Shown here: positions 7,022 through 15,445 of the stretch, piece after piece
Layout: every line of letters starts with the position of its first letter
How positions within the stretch are numbered: position 1 is the stretch's first letter
Position numbers and translations under genes: made by a program
Assembly (NCBI GenBank): GCA_016214855.1
Contig: JACRMT010000018.1
Coordinates: 1-64,000 of the forward strand
Direction of reading: 5' to 3'
DNA length: 64,000 bases
Source of the DNA: Nitrospirota bacterium
GTDB lineage: Bacteria; Nitrospirota; Thermodesulfovibrionia; Thermodesulfovibrionales; UBA6898
Notes under the pieces: generated by a model
The model's input: the letters and a program-made list of their open reading frames with translations, nothing else
What the model was told of the DNA's origin: nothing
Databases searched by the model: none

Positions 7022-7263
7022 ATAATTTCCTGGAGGTGTTTGGAAAAGTGGCCCATATATTACCGGGAATCAGTTGCAGTAGCCAAAGATATTAAGACTG
7101 AGGATTTCGGAACAATTATAAGAGAAGACGGAAAAAAACAAACAACGTTTAAGGGTTATCCACTGTATTACTGGGTTAACGACAAAGAAGCAGGTGAAAC
7201 AAAGGTCATGGTGTGAATAATGTATGGTTTGTGATCAATCCGGATAATTTTCCGCCGAAGTAG
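7022..7263 (+). pseudogene. Remnant of a COG4315-type 'secreted repeat' lipoprotein
   Basis: No intact frame exists, but pieces of one family can be read across frames. From about 7031 one frame gives CLEKWPIYYRESVAVAKD, then EDFGTIIREDGKKQTT and GYPLYYWVNDKEAGETK. Near 7200-7206 a one-base shift is needed to continue as GHGVNNVWFVINPDNFPPK before TAG at 7261. Upstream of 7031 the frame is also disrupted and no start is evident. This order matches the C-terminal half of COG4315 exported proteins. Two or more indels indicate a decayed gene. The stretch 6812-7021 holds nothing else that I can support. Confidence 0.65.
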
Positions 7264-7358
7264 TTGTGCGACAAAACGACTTAGAGCCCTGTATTGTTGT
7301 ATGCTTCTGTCCTTGACAGAAAGCCTATCAGTTCAAATAAGAGCAAAGGAGGTGTCAC

Positions 7359-7550
7359 ATGGATTCTCAGGATCTCAAAAAAATGCTGGCAGGTCTCAGT
7401 ATTACCGCACTCCTTGTCGGCGCAACACTTACCATAAGCGGTTGCGCTACCACAGCGGAGAGCAGTTGAACGGGTAAAAAGGGCGGCGCAGATAGCGCCC
7501 CAAAACAGGAGATGCCGGCGCAGAGCAGTTGAAGCGGCACTAAAAAGTAG
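7359..7550 (+). CDS. sbtA: Selenobiotic-type precursor peptide with two in-frame TGA (Sec) codons
   Basis: ATG 7359, with AAAGGAGG upstream, opens a 63-residue frame if TGA at 7467-7469 and 7530-7532 are read as selenocysteine (Sec37 and Sec58); it ends at TAG 7548. The N-terminus is MDSQDLKKMLAGLS, then a hydrophobic stretch and a lipobox-like ISGC29. The tail carries two near-copies of a motif, AESSU-TGKK and AQSSU-SGTKK, spaced by GGADSAPKQEMP. Both TGAs are followed by hairpins. The next gene is a radical SAM/SPASM maturase. From memory this fits the predicted selenobiotic (SbtA/SbtM) family, whose small targets carry Cys or Sec in such motifs. Stopping at the first TGA would leave a 36-residue signal sequence with no function, which argues for readthrough. 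Confidence 0.83.
7481..7500 (+). promoter_or_regulatory. SECIS-like hairpin after the first TGA of the peptide gene
   Basis: GGCGC (7485) pairs with GCGCC (7495) around an AGATA loop; a competing pairing of GGGCG (7481) with CGCCC (7496) is also possible. The AGATA loop starts 21 nt after TGA 7467 and has G in its second position. The stem is short, so this is the weaker of the two elements in the gene. Confidence 0.5.
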
Positions 7551-7564
7551 CGCGGTTGCGCTAC
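7547..7564 (+). promoter_or_regulatory. SECIS-like hairpin after the second TGA of the peptide gene
   Basis: GTAGCGCGGTTGCGCTAC is a perfect 7-bp stem with a GGTT loop, beginning 14 nt after TGA 7530, so the loop is 22 nt downstream. It spans the TAG stop codon, so it is not fixed by protein-coding needs. It closely resembles the hairpin of the YHS gene (7 bp, GGTC loop). Confidence 0.7.
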
Positions 7565-7580
7565 CAACAGCAGAAACCAT

Positions 7581-7606
7581 AAAGGGGAGGGGTTGTCCTC
7601 CCCTTT
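7581..7606 (+). terminator. Hairpin terminator or attenuator between peptide and maturase genes
   Basis: AAAGGGGAGG pairs with CCTCCCCTTT around a GGTTGT loop and ends in TTTT. The maturase ATG (7612) follows only 6 bases later. Such a partial terminator would let the peptide be made in excess over the enzyme, as is common for precursor/maturase pairs. Confidence 0.7.
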
Positions 7607-7611
7607 TAAGT

Positions 7612-9126
7612 ATGACCATGATCCAGGAATTATTAGAGACTATAAATGAGGCAATAAAGCAGTCCGGCAGTGAGGCGGCATCTGATCTCTTGCGGTTGGA
7701 AGACGCTGTCAGAAAGGCATGGGAATCCGGACAGCCGTCGCTTCCTGACAAGATCATTATTAATCCCTCGCTAAATCTGCTGCCGTTTCTACATAAAAAC
7801 CTGCCCCCATCTCTGATAAGGGAATACAATAAATCCTGCAACACTCCTCATGCGATGGAATTCGTCCTCGTATGGAAAAATTACGGTTCGCAAACAGTGG
7901 CAATACGACCGGCATCTGAAGAAGACCTTCTCGTCCTGAAGATTATTTCGGACGATCTAAGTCCTGAGGCTATCGCAAAGGAAGCAATAATGCCTGTAGG
8001 TGCTCTTGATAAGGCGCTTATGCGGGCAGTCAACAGCAGCCTCTTGATTTCGCCCGGCTCAAAGATAAAAAGGGATAGAGAAATCCTGGGCGATGGAGCG
8101 GTCACTGACGAGTCCTTCGTGACAGCACAGACCTTTACCCTGCAGTGGCATCTTACGCAGGCGTGTGACCTGCACTGCAAACATTGTTACGACAGGTCCG
8201 ACCGCTCACAAATGAGCATCGAGCAGGCTCTTGCCGTACTTAAAGACTTCAGAGCCTTTTGCAACAACCGCTTTGTGAGCGGCAGTATCTCTTTCACCGG
8301 CGGCAATCCGCTTTTATTCCCGCATGTTAAGGAACTCTATCGTGCAGCCGCTGATTATGGATTTTCACTGTCCATGCTGGGCAATCCAGCTTCCCGCGAA
8401 ACACTTGAATCGCTGCTTGAGATACAGGAGTTGAGTCACTTTCAGGTGAGTCTTGAAGGACTGCCTGAGCACAACGACTCCATAAGGGGCAGAGGGCACT
8501 TTGACCGGACGATAACGTTTCTCGCACTGTTGCGGAAAATGGGCATTTATTCCATGGTCATGCTTACCCTCACTAAAGACAACATGGCTCAAGTCATTCC
8601 TCTTGCGGAAATGCTCCGCAATCTCACCGACAGTTTTTTCTTCAATCGTCTTTCCGCTGTAGGTGAGGGAGCGCAGCTGACGATGCCCGATACTGACAGC
8701 TTTGAGGAGTTCCTTGCGGCATACATGGAGGCAATGAAAAGCAATCCCGTCATGGGCTTGAAAGACAATCTGTTTAATATTCTCCTCTATAAAAAGGAGA
8801 TGCCGCTATTCGGCGGCTGTGCAGGATTCGGCTGCAGCGCGGCGTTTAACTTTGTATCTGTGCTTGCTGATGGAGAGGTTCATGCTTGCAGGAAGTTCCC
8901 ATCTCCTATCGGCAATATCTTTCATCAAAGCCTTGCAGAGATTTATGATTCTGATGCGGCAGGCCGCTACCGTTCAGGCTGCTCTGAATGTCGTTCCTGC
9001 TCCATACGCCCTGTCTGCGGAGGATGCCTTGCGAGCGCGTACAGCAAGGGGCTGGATGTTTTTAATCAAAAAGACCCGTATTGTTTTTTTAAGGATAAAG
9101 AAAAGAGGTTATTATGTTACGAATAA
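7612..9126 (+). CDS. sbtM: Radical SAM/SPASM peptide maturase (selenobiotic type)
   Basis: The 504-residue enzyme has an N-terminal region of about 170 residues, possibly peptide-binding, and then a radical SAM core with TQACDLHCKHCYD (C185, C189, C192), which ligates the 4Fe-4S cluster that cleaves S-adenosylmethionine. SISFTGGNPLL follows, where the family has a glycine-rich strand. The C-terminal part carries a SPASM-like set of cysteines (CAGFGCSA, HACRKFPS, then SGCSECRSCSIRPVCGGC), expected to hold auxiliary clusters. This is the architecture of enzymes that modify ribosomal peptides. The substrate is inferred to be the TGA-containing peptide encoded just upstream. ATG 7618 is an alternative start. 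The last 13 bases overlap the next gene. Confidence 0.88.
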   Translation: MTMIQELLETINEAIKQSGSEAASDLLRLEDAVRKAWESGQPSLPDKIIINPSLNLLPFLHKNLPPSLIREYNKSCNTPHAMEFVLVWKNYGSQTVAIRPASEEDLLVLKIISDDLSPEAIAKEAIMPVGALDKALMRAVNSSLLISPGSKIKRDREILGDGAVTDESFVTAQTFTLQWHLTQACDLHCKHCYDRSDRSQMSIEQALAVLKDFRAFCNNRFVSGSISFTGGNPLLFPHVKELYRAAADYGFSLSMLGNPASRETLESLLEIQELSHFQVSLEGLPEHNDSIRGRGHFDRTITFLALLRKMGIYSMVMLTLTKDNMAQVIPLAEMLRNLTDSFFFNRLSAVGEGAQLTMPDTDSFEEFLAAYMEAMKSNPVMGLKDNLFNILLYKKEMPLFGGCAGFGCSAAFNFVSVLADGEVHACRKFPSPIGNIFHQSLAEIYDSDAAGRYRSGCSECRSCSIRPVCGGCLASAYSKGLDVFNQKDPYCFFKDKEKRLLCYE

Positions 9127-10043
9127 TGCTTATGACCTGCCTCATTCTATTCCTGACAGCCGACAGCAATGCGGAAAAATGCACAGGCAAGGCCATAGAG
9201 CTTCAGGTGCTCGGATCGGGCGGGCCGGAGACACAGGATAAAAGGGCATCGAGCAGCTACATCATCTGGCGGGACGGCAAGGCCCGCGTCCTGATTGACA
9301 GCGGTGGGGGCAGCGCCCTCAGGTTCGGCGAGTCCGAGGCGCAGATGAAGGACCTCCACCTTGTCCTGTTTACTCATCTCCATGCAGATCACTCGGCGGA
9401 CTTCCCCGCACTGGTCAAATCTTCATTCTTTGAGGACAGGACAAGACCCCTCCCGGTGCTTGGGCCGACCGGCAATGCATTGTTTCCGTCCATGACAGAG
9501 TTTATCCGCGGGCTCTTTGAAAAAAAACGCGGCATATACCGATACCTCAGCGAATATCTTACAGGAGGCGCTGACAGCTATGCCCTTCAGCCCAAGGATC
9601 TGGAAATAGGCGCTGGTGATGCGACAGAGGTATTTTCATCGGGAGGTCTAAAGGTCTTCGGGCTTTCGGTAGAGCATGGGCCGGTCCCATCAGTCGCTTA
9701 TCGTATTGAATTTGACGGGACGGTAATGGTCTTTACCGGAGATACCAACGGCAACAATAAAAATATGGCGGTGCTGGCAAAGGACGCAGATCTGTTCGTG
9801 GCTCACAATGCAGTATCTGAAAGCGCGGAAGGCGTTGAGCGCAGACTGCACATGCCGCCCTCGGTCATAGGAAGGATTGCCTCTGAAGGGCAGGTCAAAA
9901 AACTGGTTCTCTCGCACCGCATGATTCGTACTCTCGGCAGGGAGGATGAGACTCTTGAGTCTGTTCAACGGCATTATAAAGGACCATCCATCTTTGCAAA
10001 TGACCTGGACTGCTTTCCTCTTCAACAAAAATCAGAAAGATAG
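9114..10043 (+). CDS. Exported metallo-beta-lactamase-fold hydrolase
   Basis: The 309-residue product has a short signal peptide (residues 1-20, ending SNAE) and a metallo-beta-lactamase fold. The metal-binding motif THLHADH is at residues 87-93. Further ligand motifs are SVEHGPVPS, VFTGDTNGN and the late histidine in VLSHRMI. The core resembles the RNase Z/arylsulfatase branch rather than true beta-lactamases. The gene overlaps the radical SAM gene by 13 bp, so it belongs to the same unit. It may process or mature the modified peptide, or be a passenger; the substrate is unknown. Its location outside the cytoplasm fits the lipoprotein-like peptide. Confidence 0.85.
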   Translation: MLRIMLMTCLILFLTADSNAEKCTGKAIELQVLGSGGPETQDKRASSSYIIWRDGKARVLIDSGGGSALRFGESEAQMKDLHLVLFTHLHADHSADFPALVKSSFFEDRTRPLPVLGPTGNALFPSMTEFIRGLFEKKRGIYRYLSEYLTGGADSYALQPKDLEIGAGDATEVFSSGGLKVFGLSVEHGPVPSVAYRIEFDGTVMVFTGDTNGNNKNMAVLAKDADLFVAHNAVSESAEGVERRLHMPPSVIGRIASEGQVKKLVLSHRMIRTLGREDETLESVQRHYKGPSIFANDLDCFPLQQKSER

Positions 10044-10091
10044 AACGTTCAGGAACGGACTAATTATTTCGACCGCTTCTCCAAGGCTCAA

Positions 10092-11789
10092 ATGATGTAT
10101 CAGGGCAAAGTGTTTTTCGAATATTTTATGTTAGCATTAACAATGAGGCGCATTTTCTTACTGTCTATTTTTGTGATCTTGTTTTCTTCTGTGCTTCCGA
10201 CTACAGTCATGTCTGCGCAAGGCAGCAAGCAAAGTCCCGACGAAAACCTTGCTCCTCTGGTCTTCATAGTCCTCCCTGTCGAAAATGCGGCTGTGATGTA
10301 CGAAAAGTTCCTTCCGCTCAAGGACTACCTTGAAAAGACCGTGGCAAGAAAGATCATATTAAAGGTTGCCCGGAACTATCAGGAGGCGATAGAGAGCATT
10401 GGTACGGGTCAGGCAGATCTGGCATATCTTGATCCGTCTGCCTACTGTGAAGCAAAACAGAAATACCGGGTAGCTCCTCTTGCCAAGGCAGTATTGGCCG
10501 GCTCATCTGTATACAGGAGTGTCATAGTAACGAGAAAAGATTCAGCGATCAATAAGATTGTAGAGGTGAAGGGTAAAAGGCTCGCCATGGGGAATATTTC
10601 GTCTTCCTCGTCTTACCTTATCCCTGCGGTCATGTTCAAGGAAGTCGGTATCAGCCTGAAGGATTTCAGTACGGTCGACTATCTTGAACACGAAGACAGA
10701 ATAGCGCTGTCTGTTCTTACCAGAAAGCATGACGTCGGAGGTCTGAGCGAACGCGTAGCTGCAAAATATGTCAAAGACGGGCTTCGGATCATAAAGACGT
10801 CAGAGGCTATCCCCCAGTACACTGTCTGTGCGTCCTCCGGGCTGCCCGAAGCTCTGCGCAAGAAGATACAGCAGGCACTTCTGTCTGTGACTGCCGGGGC
10901 AACCCCGGAACTTATTCACGGAATCAAGGACATATCCGGTTTTTCACCTGCTTTGGACAGGGATTTTGATGTTGTGAGGGTCATGATAAAGAACCTCACC
11001 GGAAAGAACTATCTTGAATACGCGAAAAATACCTTAAGGGTGGCGATACTTCCTCTATACTCTGCCATAACCCTTTTTGACCGGTTCGATCCCCTCATGA
11101 GATATCTCTCACAAAAGACCGGTTATGAGTTCAAGCTCGTGATCCCCAAAGACTTTGAGGACTTTGCAGATATCGTGGGAAAAGGAACGGTCGATTTTTC
11201 CTATTCAAACCCTTACATCTACACTGATCTTGCGGATAAAGGGCTCCTTACGGCATTTGCCAATACCGTACATAAGGAAAGCGGCGATATCTTCAGGGGC
11301 ATTATCATCACGCACCAGGACAGCAGCATCCGCACGCTTAACGACCTCAAAGGGAAGAGGGTGATGGTCGTATCGTTCAAGTCAGCAGGAGGTTTCATTG
11401 CCCAGAAACTGTTTCTCCATGAGAGCGGCATAGATGTGTTTAAAGAACTGAAACTCGTGGATGGCAAGAGGCAGGAAGAGGTTATCCTTAATGTGTACCG
11501 GAAGAACGTGGATGCCGGTTTTGTGCGGGAATCTGCGCTTGAAGTGCTGAAGGAAGAGATAGACCTCGGCAGGATACAGGTGCTTGCCAGGACTCCGTAT
11601 ATCGCCAATTGGCCGTTTGCATTTACACAAAAAACAGACAAGAAAATACTGGCGACTGTGCAGAAGAGTCTTCTTGAACTGAAAGATGAAGATGTCCTCG
11701 CAGCAGCGCAGATAACGCGTTTCAAGGCTGCCAGCGACAAGGATTTTGACACCTTAAGGACATGGATACACCGATATGAGACCCCGTAG
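10092..11789 (+). CDS. Exported tandem PhnD-like substrate-binding protein
   Basis: The 565-residue protein has a signal peptide and two consecutive PhnD-type (phosphate/phosphite/phosphonate) binding domains. The first runs about residues 50-300 (LVFIVLPVENAAVMYEKF, then LAYLDPSAYCEA). The second runs about 310-560 (LRVAILPLYSAITLFDRF, then FSYSNPYIY). Both carry the G-K-R-(L/V)-A/M and S-S/A-G signatures seen in the family. No permease or ATPase gene is nearby. Instead a sensor kinase gene overlaps its end by 14 bp, so it most likely presents a ligand to that kinase. Start ATG 10092 has AAGG at the right distance; ATG 10143 would give a shorter signal peptide (MRRIFLLS) and is also possible. 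Confidence 0.85.
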   Translation: MMYQGKVFFEYFMLALTMRRIFLLSIFVILFSSVLPTTVMSAQGSKQSPDENLAPLVFIVLPVENAAVMYEKFLPLKDYLEKTVARKIILKVARNYQEAIESIGTGQADLAYLDPSAYCEAKQKYRVAPLAKAVLAGSSVYRSVIVTRKDSAINKIVEVKGKRLAMGNISSSSSYLIPAVMFKEVGISLKDFSTVDYLEHEDRIALSVLTRKHDVGGLSERVAAKYVKDGLRIIKTSEAIPQYTVCASSGLPEALRKKIQQALLSVTAGATPELIHGIKDISGFSPALDRDFDVVRVMIKNLTGKNYLEYAKNTLRVAILPLYSAITLFDRFDPLMRYLSQKTGYEFKLVIPKDFEDFADIVGKGTVDFSYSNPYIYTDLADKGLLTAFANTVHKESGDIFRGIIITHQDSSIRTLNDLKGKRVMVVSFKSAGGFIAQKLFLHESGIDVFKELKLVDGKRQEEVILNVYRKNVDAGFVRESALEVLKEEIDLGRIQVLARTPYIANWPFAFTQKTDKKILATVQKSLLELKDEDVLAAAQITRFKAASDKDFDTLRTWIHRYETP

Positions 11790-13398
11790 TATGAGCCTTG
11801 CGCTCAAATTTTCTATTGCTGTCACTGTATTGATAATCCTGTCGATGTCAGCTGTTGCTACCCTTATCATTACGTATCAGAAAGAGGCCTTGGGTCAGAG
11901 CGCCTTTGAGAGCAACCTGGCCATGAGCAAGAACCTTGCGCACGATGCTGCTGAACCGCTTCTGATGTTCGACCCGCTGAGGCTTGAAGAACTGGTGAAG
12001 ACGGTTCAGGAAGCAACCTCCTGCCGGTATGCGCTGATCGTGGACGAAAAGGGGACGATCGTAGCTCATACACAGAGAGACAGACTCGGATCGACAATAC
12101 CGGAAAAAGACAGACCGGATATGCTCAGACGTTCGACAGATATGAAGGCCCTTGTGAAGGAGCAGATCACTGACACCGAGCCGGTAAAGGAATTCTCTCA
12201 TCCGATCATGATCGGGAGCGAGGGACTCGGCATGGCAACAGTTGCATACTCACGAAAAGACATGGAAGCTGTCATTGAAGAAAGAATGTCGAGATTGAAA
12301 AAGTATATTTATATGATCACCGGCATCATGCTTCTTGCAGGAATTGCCGGTGCATTTATAGTCTCTCATTATCTCACAAAGCCTCTCAAGAGACTCAAGG
12401 ACAGGATGCTCGATGTCCAGTCAGGCAATCTGGATGTGGAAGTCGAAAATCCCAGGCTGATAAAATGCTGGGAACGGCTTGACTGTGCGAAGAAAGACTG
12501 TCCTTCATACGGCGGGGTTCGGTGCTGGGCTGTGGCCGGGACGTTTTGTCATGGCGAGGTGCAGGGCTCCTTTGCGCAGAAGATCGGAGACTGCAGAAAG
12601 TGCGTAGTGTACCAGGAGTCCTGCGGCGACGAGATACATGAGCTTGTGGAGGTTTTTAATCAGATGCTGAAAGACCTGCGATACAATCTTCAGGAGCTGG
12701 AGAAGGTGAATTCGGAAAAGGCACGGATGGAACGGCTGTCGGCGCTTGGTGAAATGGCGTCGACTGTTGCACACGAGACCAAGAATCCGCTGAATGCCAT
12801 AAAACTGGCAGCTTCGTATCTCAAGAATAATTTTCAGGGGGAGCTGCTGACAGAGTTTTTGGGCATAATTGAGGAAGAGGCTTCGCGGCTCAATGAGATA
12901 TCTTCGAACTTTCTCGGTTTTTCCAAACCGGCGCCTCTCAACCTGAAACGATGCAGCATAAATGCAATTGTCGATGCAACGGTCGACCTCATACGGCAGG
13001 AGGCCACCGACAGGAATATAGAGATCATTGTGCTGAAAGATGAGAACCTTCCCCTGATGCCATGTGATTTTTCAGGAATAAAGCAGGCGCTCCTGAACCT
13101 GCTGATTAATGCGATGGATGCGTCTACGGCGGGTGACACGATAAGCGTTTCCACTGAAGCAGCAAAAGGAGTTGCTTCCCTTATCGTACAAGATACAGGC
13201 AAAGGGATGAGTGCAGAAGAGACAGAGAAGGTCTTCAAGCCTTTTTTCACCACAAAGACACGGGGGGCCGGCCTTGGGCTTGCTATAGTCGACCGCATTA
13301 TTAAAGAGCACGGCGGCGAGATCGAGGTTGACAGCGTGCCCGGCAAAGGCACAAAATTCACCATAACCATGAAGGCGCGTGAATATGCAAAAAAATAA
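11776..13398 (+). CDS. Sensor histidine kinase with HAMP and a cysteine-rich 'two-CW' module
   Basis: The 540-residue kinase has membrane helices at about 10-30 and 178-198 enclosing a sensor region of about 145 residues (Cache-like, with YALIVDEKGTIVAHT). After HAMP comes an unusual cysteine module at about residues 224-280: KCWERLDCAKKDC, then RCWAVAGTFC, then DCRKCVVYQESCGD. This resembles the 'two-CW' motif and may bind a metal or FeS cluster. The kinase core follows, with the phosphorylated histidine in STVAHETKNPLNAI, the N box LLNLLINAMDAS and G boxes DTGKGMS and GAGLGLAI. ATG 11791 is an alternative start. It overlaps the binding protein before it and the NtrC-type regulator after it. 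Confidence 0.9.
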   Translation: MRPRSMSLALKFSIAVTVLIILSMSAVATLIITYQKEALGQSAFESNLAMSKNLAHDAAEPLLMFDPLRLEELVKTVQEATSCRYALIVDEKGTIVAHTQRDRLGSTIPEKDRPDMLRRSTDMKALVKEQITDTEPVKEFSHPIMIGSEGLGMATVAYSRKDMEAVIEERMSRLKKYIYMITGIMLLAGIAGAFIVSHYLTKPLKRLKDRMLDVQSGNLDVEVENPRLIKCWERLDCAKKDCPSYGGVRCWAVAGTFCHGEVQGSFAQKIGDCRKCVVYQESCGDEIHELVEVFNQMLKDLRYNLQELEKVNSEKARMERLSALGEMASTVAHETKNPLNAIKLAASYLKNNFQGELLTEFLGIIEEEASRLNEISSNFLGFSKPAPLNLKRCSINAIVDATVDLIRQEATDRNIEIIVLKDENLPLMPCDFSGIKQALLNLLINAMDASTAGDTISVSTEAAKGVASLIVQDTGKGMSAEETEKVFKPFFTTKTRGAGLGLAIVDRIIKEHGGEIEVDSVPGKGTKFTITMKAREYAKK

Positions 13399-14734
13399 TA
13401 TCCTTGTTGTGGACGACGAAAAGAATATTCTCAAGGTCGTTTCCATGACCCTTAAGAGCTTGTATGAGGTCGATACGGCCAGGACTGCTGAAGAGGCTAT
13501 CGAGAAATTCAATAAGCAGAAGTATGAACTCGTAATTACAGATCTGAAGCTCCCCGGCAAGTCAGGTATCGACCTGCTCGAATACATAAAATCGCGGGAT
13601 TCCAATATGCCGGTCATTATGATAACAGCATTCGGCACCATAGAGAATGCGATAAATGCGATGAAAAAAGGAGCTTTTAACTACCTCACCAAGCCGGTCA
13701 ATCCTGATGAGCTGATGACAGTGATCAGGGAAGCGATCGAAAAATACGAGCTGAAAAAAGAGAACATTACCCTTAAAACAGAACTGAAGCAGAAATATGT
13801 ATTCAGCAGCATTATCGGAAAAAGCGCTCCCATGCAGGAGATCTTTGATACCGTTCGTATGGTTTCAAAGACCCAGTCGAATATTCTGATTATTGGAGAA
13901 AGCGGCACAGGCAAGGAACTCGTTGCACGGGCAATTCACTATAGCTCCAACAGGGCTGAGAAGCCGATTGTGACTATCGATTGCGCTTCCATCCCTCCGG
14001 AGATCATGGAAAGTGAACTGTTCGGCCATGAAAAGGGCGCGTTCACCGGCGCACATGAGAGGAAGACCGGACTGCTGGAGCATGCCCATGAGGGAACGGT
14101 TTTTCTGGATGAAATAGGCGAACTGGACATTAATCTGCAAAAGAAACTGCTCCGGTTTCTTCAGGAACGGGAAATTCAGCGAGTCGGCGGTTCGCAGAAA
14201 ATAAAGCTGAACGTGCGCATCGTCGCTGCAACTAACAAGAACCTTGAACAGGAGGTCAGGGATAAGAGGTTTCGTGAAGATCTTTTCTACCGGCTGAACG
14301 TCGTAACCGTGATCATGCCGGCACTAAGAGAGAGAAAGGACGACATCCCTCTGCTCGCCAATCACTTTCTTGAACGGCTGAATCAGATAGAGGGAAAGCT
14401 GATCACCGGTTTTGACGATAATGTGATCAGCGCATTCCTCAGCCATTCCTGGCCCGGTAATGTGAGAGAATTGGAAAATGTCGTGGAACGGGCATATGTC
14501 TTATGCCCGAACATTACGATAAGCCTGAAATACCTTCCTGAGACGATCGTTCATCTTGCAGAGGGACAGAGAGAATCACTTGATCAGATGAACCTGCTCG
14601 ATACCGAGAAGAAGCTGATCGTCAAGGCCCTCAACGGATCAGACTGGAACCAGAGCAAGGCAGCTGAGGTGTTAGGCATTACGAGAAAGCAGCTCAGAAC
14701 AAAGATGCAGAGACATAATCTGCTGCCCCGATAG
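13385..14734 (+). CDS. NtrC-family sigma-54-dependent response regulator
   Basis: Partner of the preceding kinase. The receiver (about 1-120) has VVDDEKN, the phosphorylated Asp in [10 protein letters not shown] and TKPVN. The AAA+ domain (about 140-370) has Walker A GESGTGKE, the sigma-54 contact loop GAFTGA, Walker [10 protein letters not shown] and the arginine finger region [11 protein letters not shown] Fis-type helix-turn-helix ends the protein ([22 protein letters not shown]). I chose ATG 13385 over GTG 13379 because the AAGG site then has normal spacing; the start lies inside the kinase gene. Its targets are sigma-54 promoters, of which I could not find a convincing one in this window. 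Confidence 0.93.
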   Translation: MQKNNILVVDDEKNILKVVSMTLKSLYEVDTARTAEEAIEKFNKQKYELVITDLKLPGKSGIDLLEYIKSRDSNMPVIMITAFGTIENAINAMKKGAFNYLTKPVNPDELMTVIREAIEKYELKKENITLKTELKQKYVFSSIIGKSAPMQEIFDTVRMVSKTQSNILIIGESGTGKELVARAIHYSSNRAEKPIVTIDCASIPPEIMESELFGHEKGAFTGAHERKTGLLEHAHEGTVFLDEIGELDINLQKKLLRFLQEREIQRVGGSQKIKLNVRIVAATNKNLEQEVRDKRFREDLFYRLNVVTVIMPALRERKDDIPLLANHFLERLNQIEGKLITGFDDNVISAFLSHSWPGNVRELENVVERAYVLCPNITISLKYLPETIVHLAEGQRESLDQMNLLDTEKKLIVKALNGSDWNQSKAAEVLGITRKQLRTKMQRHNLLPR

Positions 14735-14753
14735 ACCGCCCCGGAATTCTGGT

Positions 14754-15365
14754 CTATGCCTTTGCGGCAAACGTGCCAAAACCCTTCAATATCCGGAGGC
14801 CAAGCTCCTGGCTCTTTTCCGGGTGGAACTGGGTCGCAAAGACATTGTCCTTCCAGATCATGGAGGTGAAGCTGCCGTTATAGTCCGTGGTCCCGCTGAT
14901 GATCTCCTTATCCTCAGGAACAACGTAGAAGGAATGCACGAAATAGAAATAGGAATTGTCATCAATGCCGTCGAACAGGGGCGGTCTTTTTGTCAGAGAG
15001 ACCGTGTTCCATCCCATATGCGGGACCTTCATGCCTGTGCCGAACCGCAGAACCTTTCCCCTGAATAGGTCGAGCCCCTTGCAGGTCCCGAACTCTTCTG
15101 ATTCACTGAAGAGCACCTGAAGCCCGAGACATATGCCAAGGAAAGGTTTACCCTTCTGGATGGACCGGATCACGGTCTCGGTAAGCGTCAGGTCAGTAAG
15201 GTTCTTTATGCAGTCTCTGAAGGCGCCAACACCGGGCAATACCACTGCCCGCGCATCATCGATCACCTGCGGGCTCGAAGTTACCTTTGCGTTTACGCCG
15301 ACCTTCTGAAAGCCCTTTTCAACACTTCTCAGATTGCCCATACCGTAATCAACAATTGCTATCAT
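14754..15365 (-). CDS. hisH: Imidazole glycerol phosphate synthase, glutamine amidotransferase subunit HisH
   Basis: HisH releases ammonia from glutamine and passes it to HisF in histidine synthesis. The 203-residue product starts IAIVDYGMGNLRSV and has the oxyanion strand PGVGAF, the nucleophile in GICLGLQVLF and the His-Glu pair in TQFHPEKS, so the triad is complete. It stands alone here: no hisF or other his gene is adjacent, so its partner must be elsewhere. It converges on the NtrC-type gene, with only 19 bp between stops. No strong ribosome site is visible before ATG 15365. Confidence 0.93.
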   Translation of the reverse strand: MIAIVDYGMGNLRSVEKGFQKVGVNAKVTSSPQVIDDARAVVLPGVGAFRDCIKNLTDLTLTETVIRSIQKGKPFLGICLGLQVLFSESEEFGTCKGLDLFRGKVLRFGTGMKVPHMGWNTVSLTKRPPLFDGIDDNSYFYFVHSFYVVPEDKEIISGTTDYNGSFTSMIWKDNVFATQFHPEKSQELGLRILKGFGTFAAKA

Positions 15366-15445
15366 TCGGTATTTTACGTTTACGGTTCCTGGGTCGTCAA
15401 CTTATTGAATGGCGGGGAGGGAACGCAGAGTTTCTGAATGCCTAT

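Noticed and set aside
1671..7532. General reassignment of TGA (as Trp or Gly) to explain the TGA-containing genes
   Set aside because: TGA ends many intact genes here (for example the response regulator at 3353 and glgC), and tryptophan is encoded by TGG throughout. Only selected positions are read through.
7281..7844. 187-codon minus-strand frame over the peptide and maturase genes
   Set aside because: It runs opposite the hairpins and the start of the radical SAM gene, lacks a ribosome site and has no recognisable domain.
14731..14757. Hairpin ATAGACC/GGTCTAT as a terminator
   Set aside because: The stem is 7 bp with a 13-base loop and no T run, and it lies inside the ends of two converging genes. 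Too weak to list.
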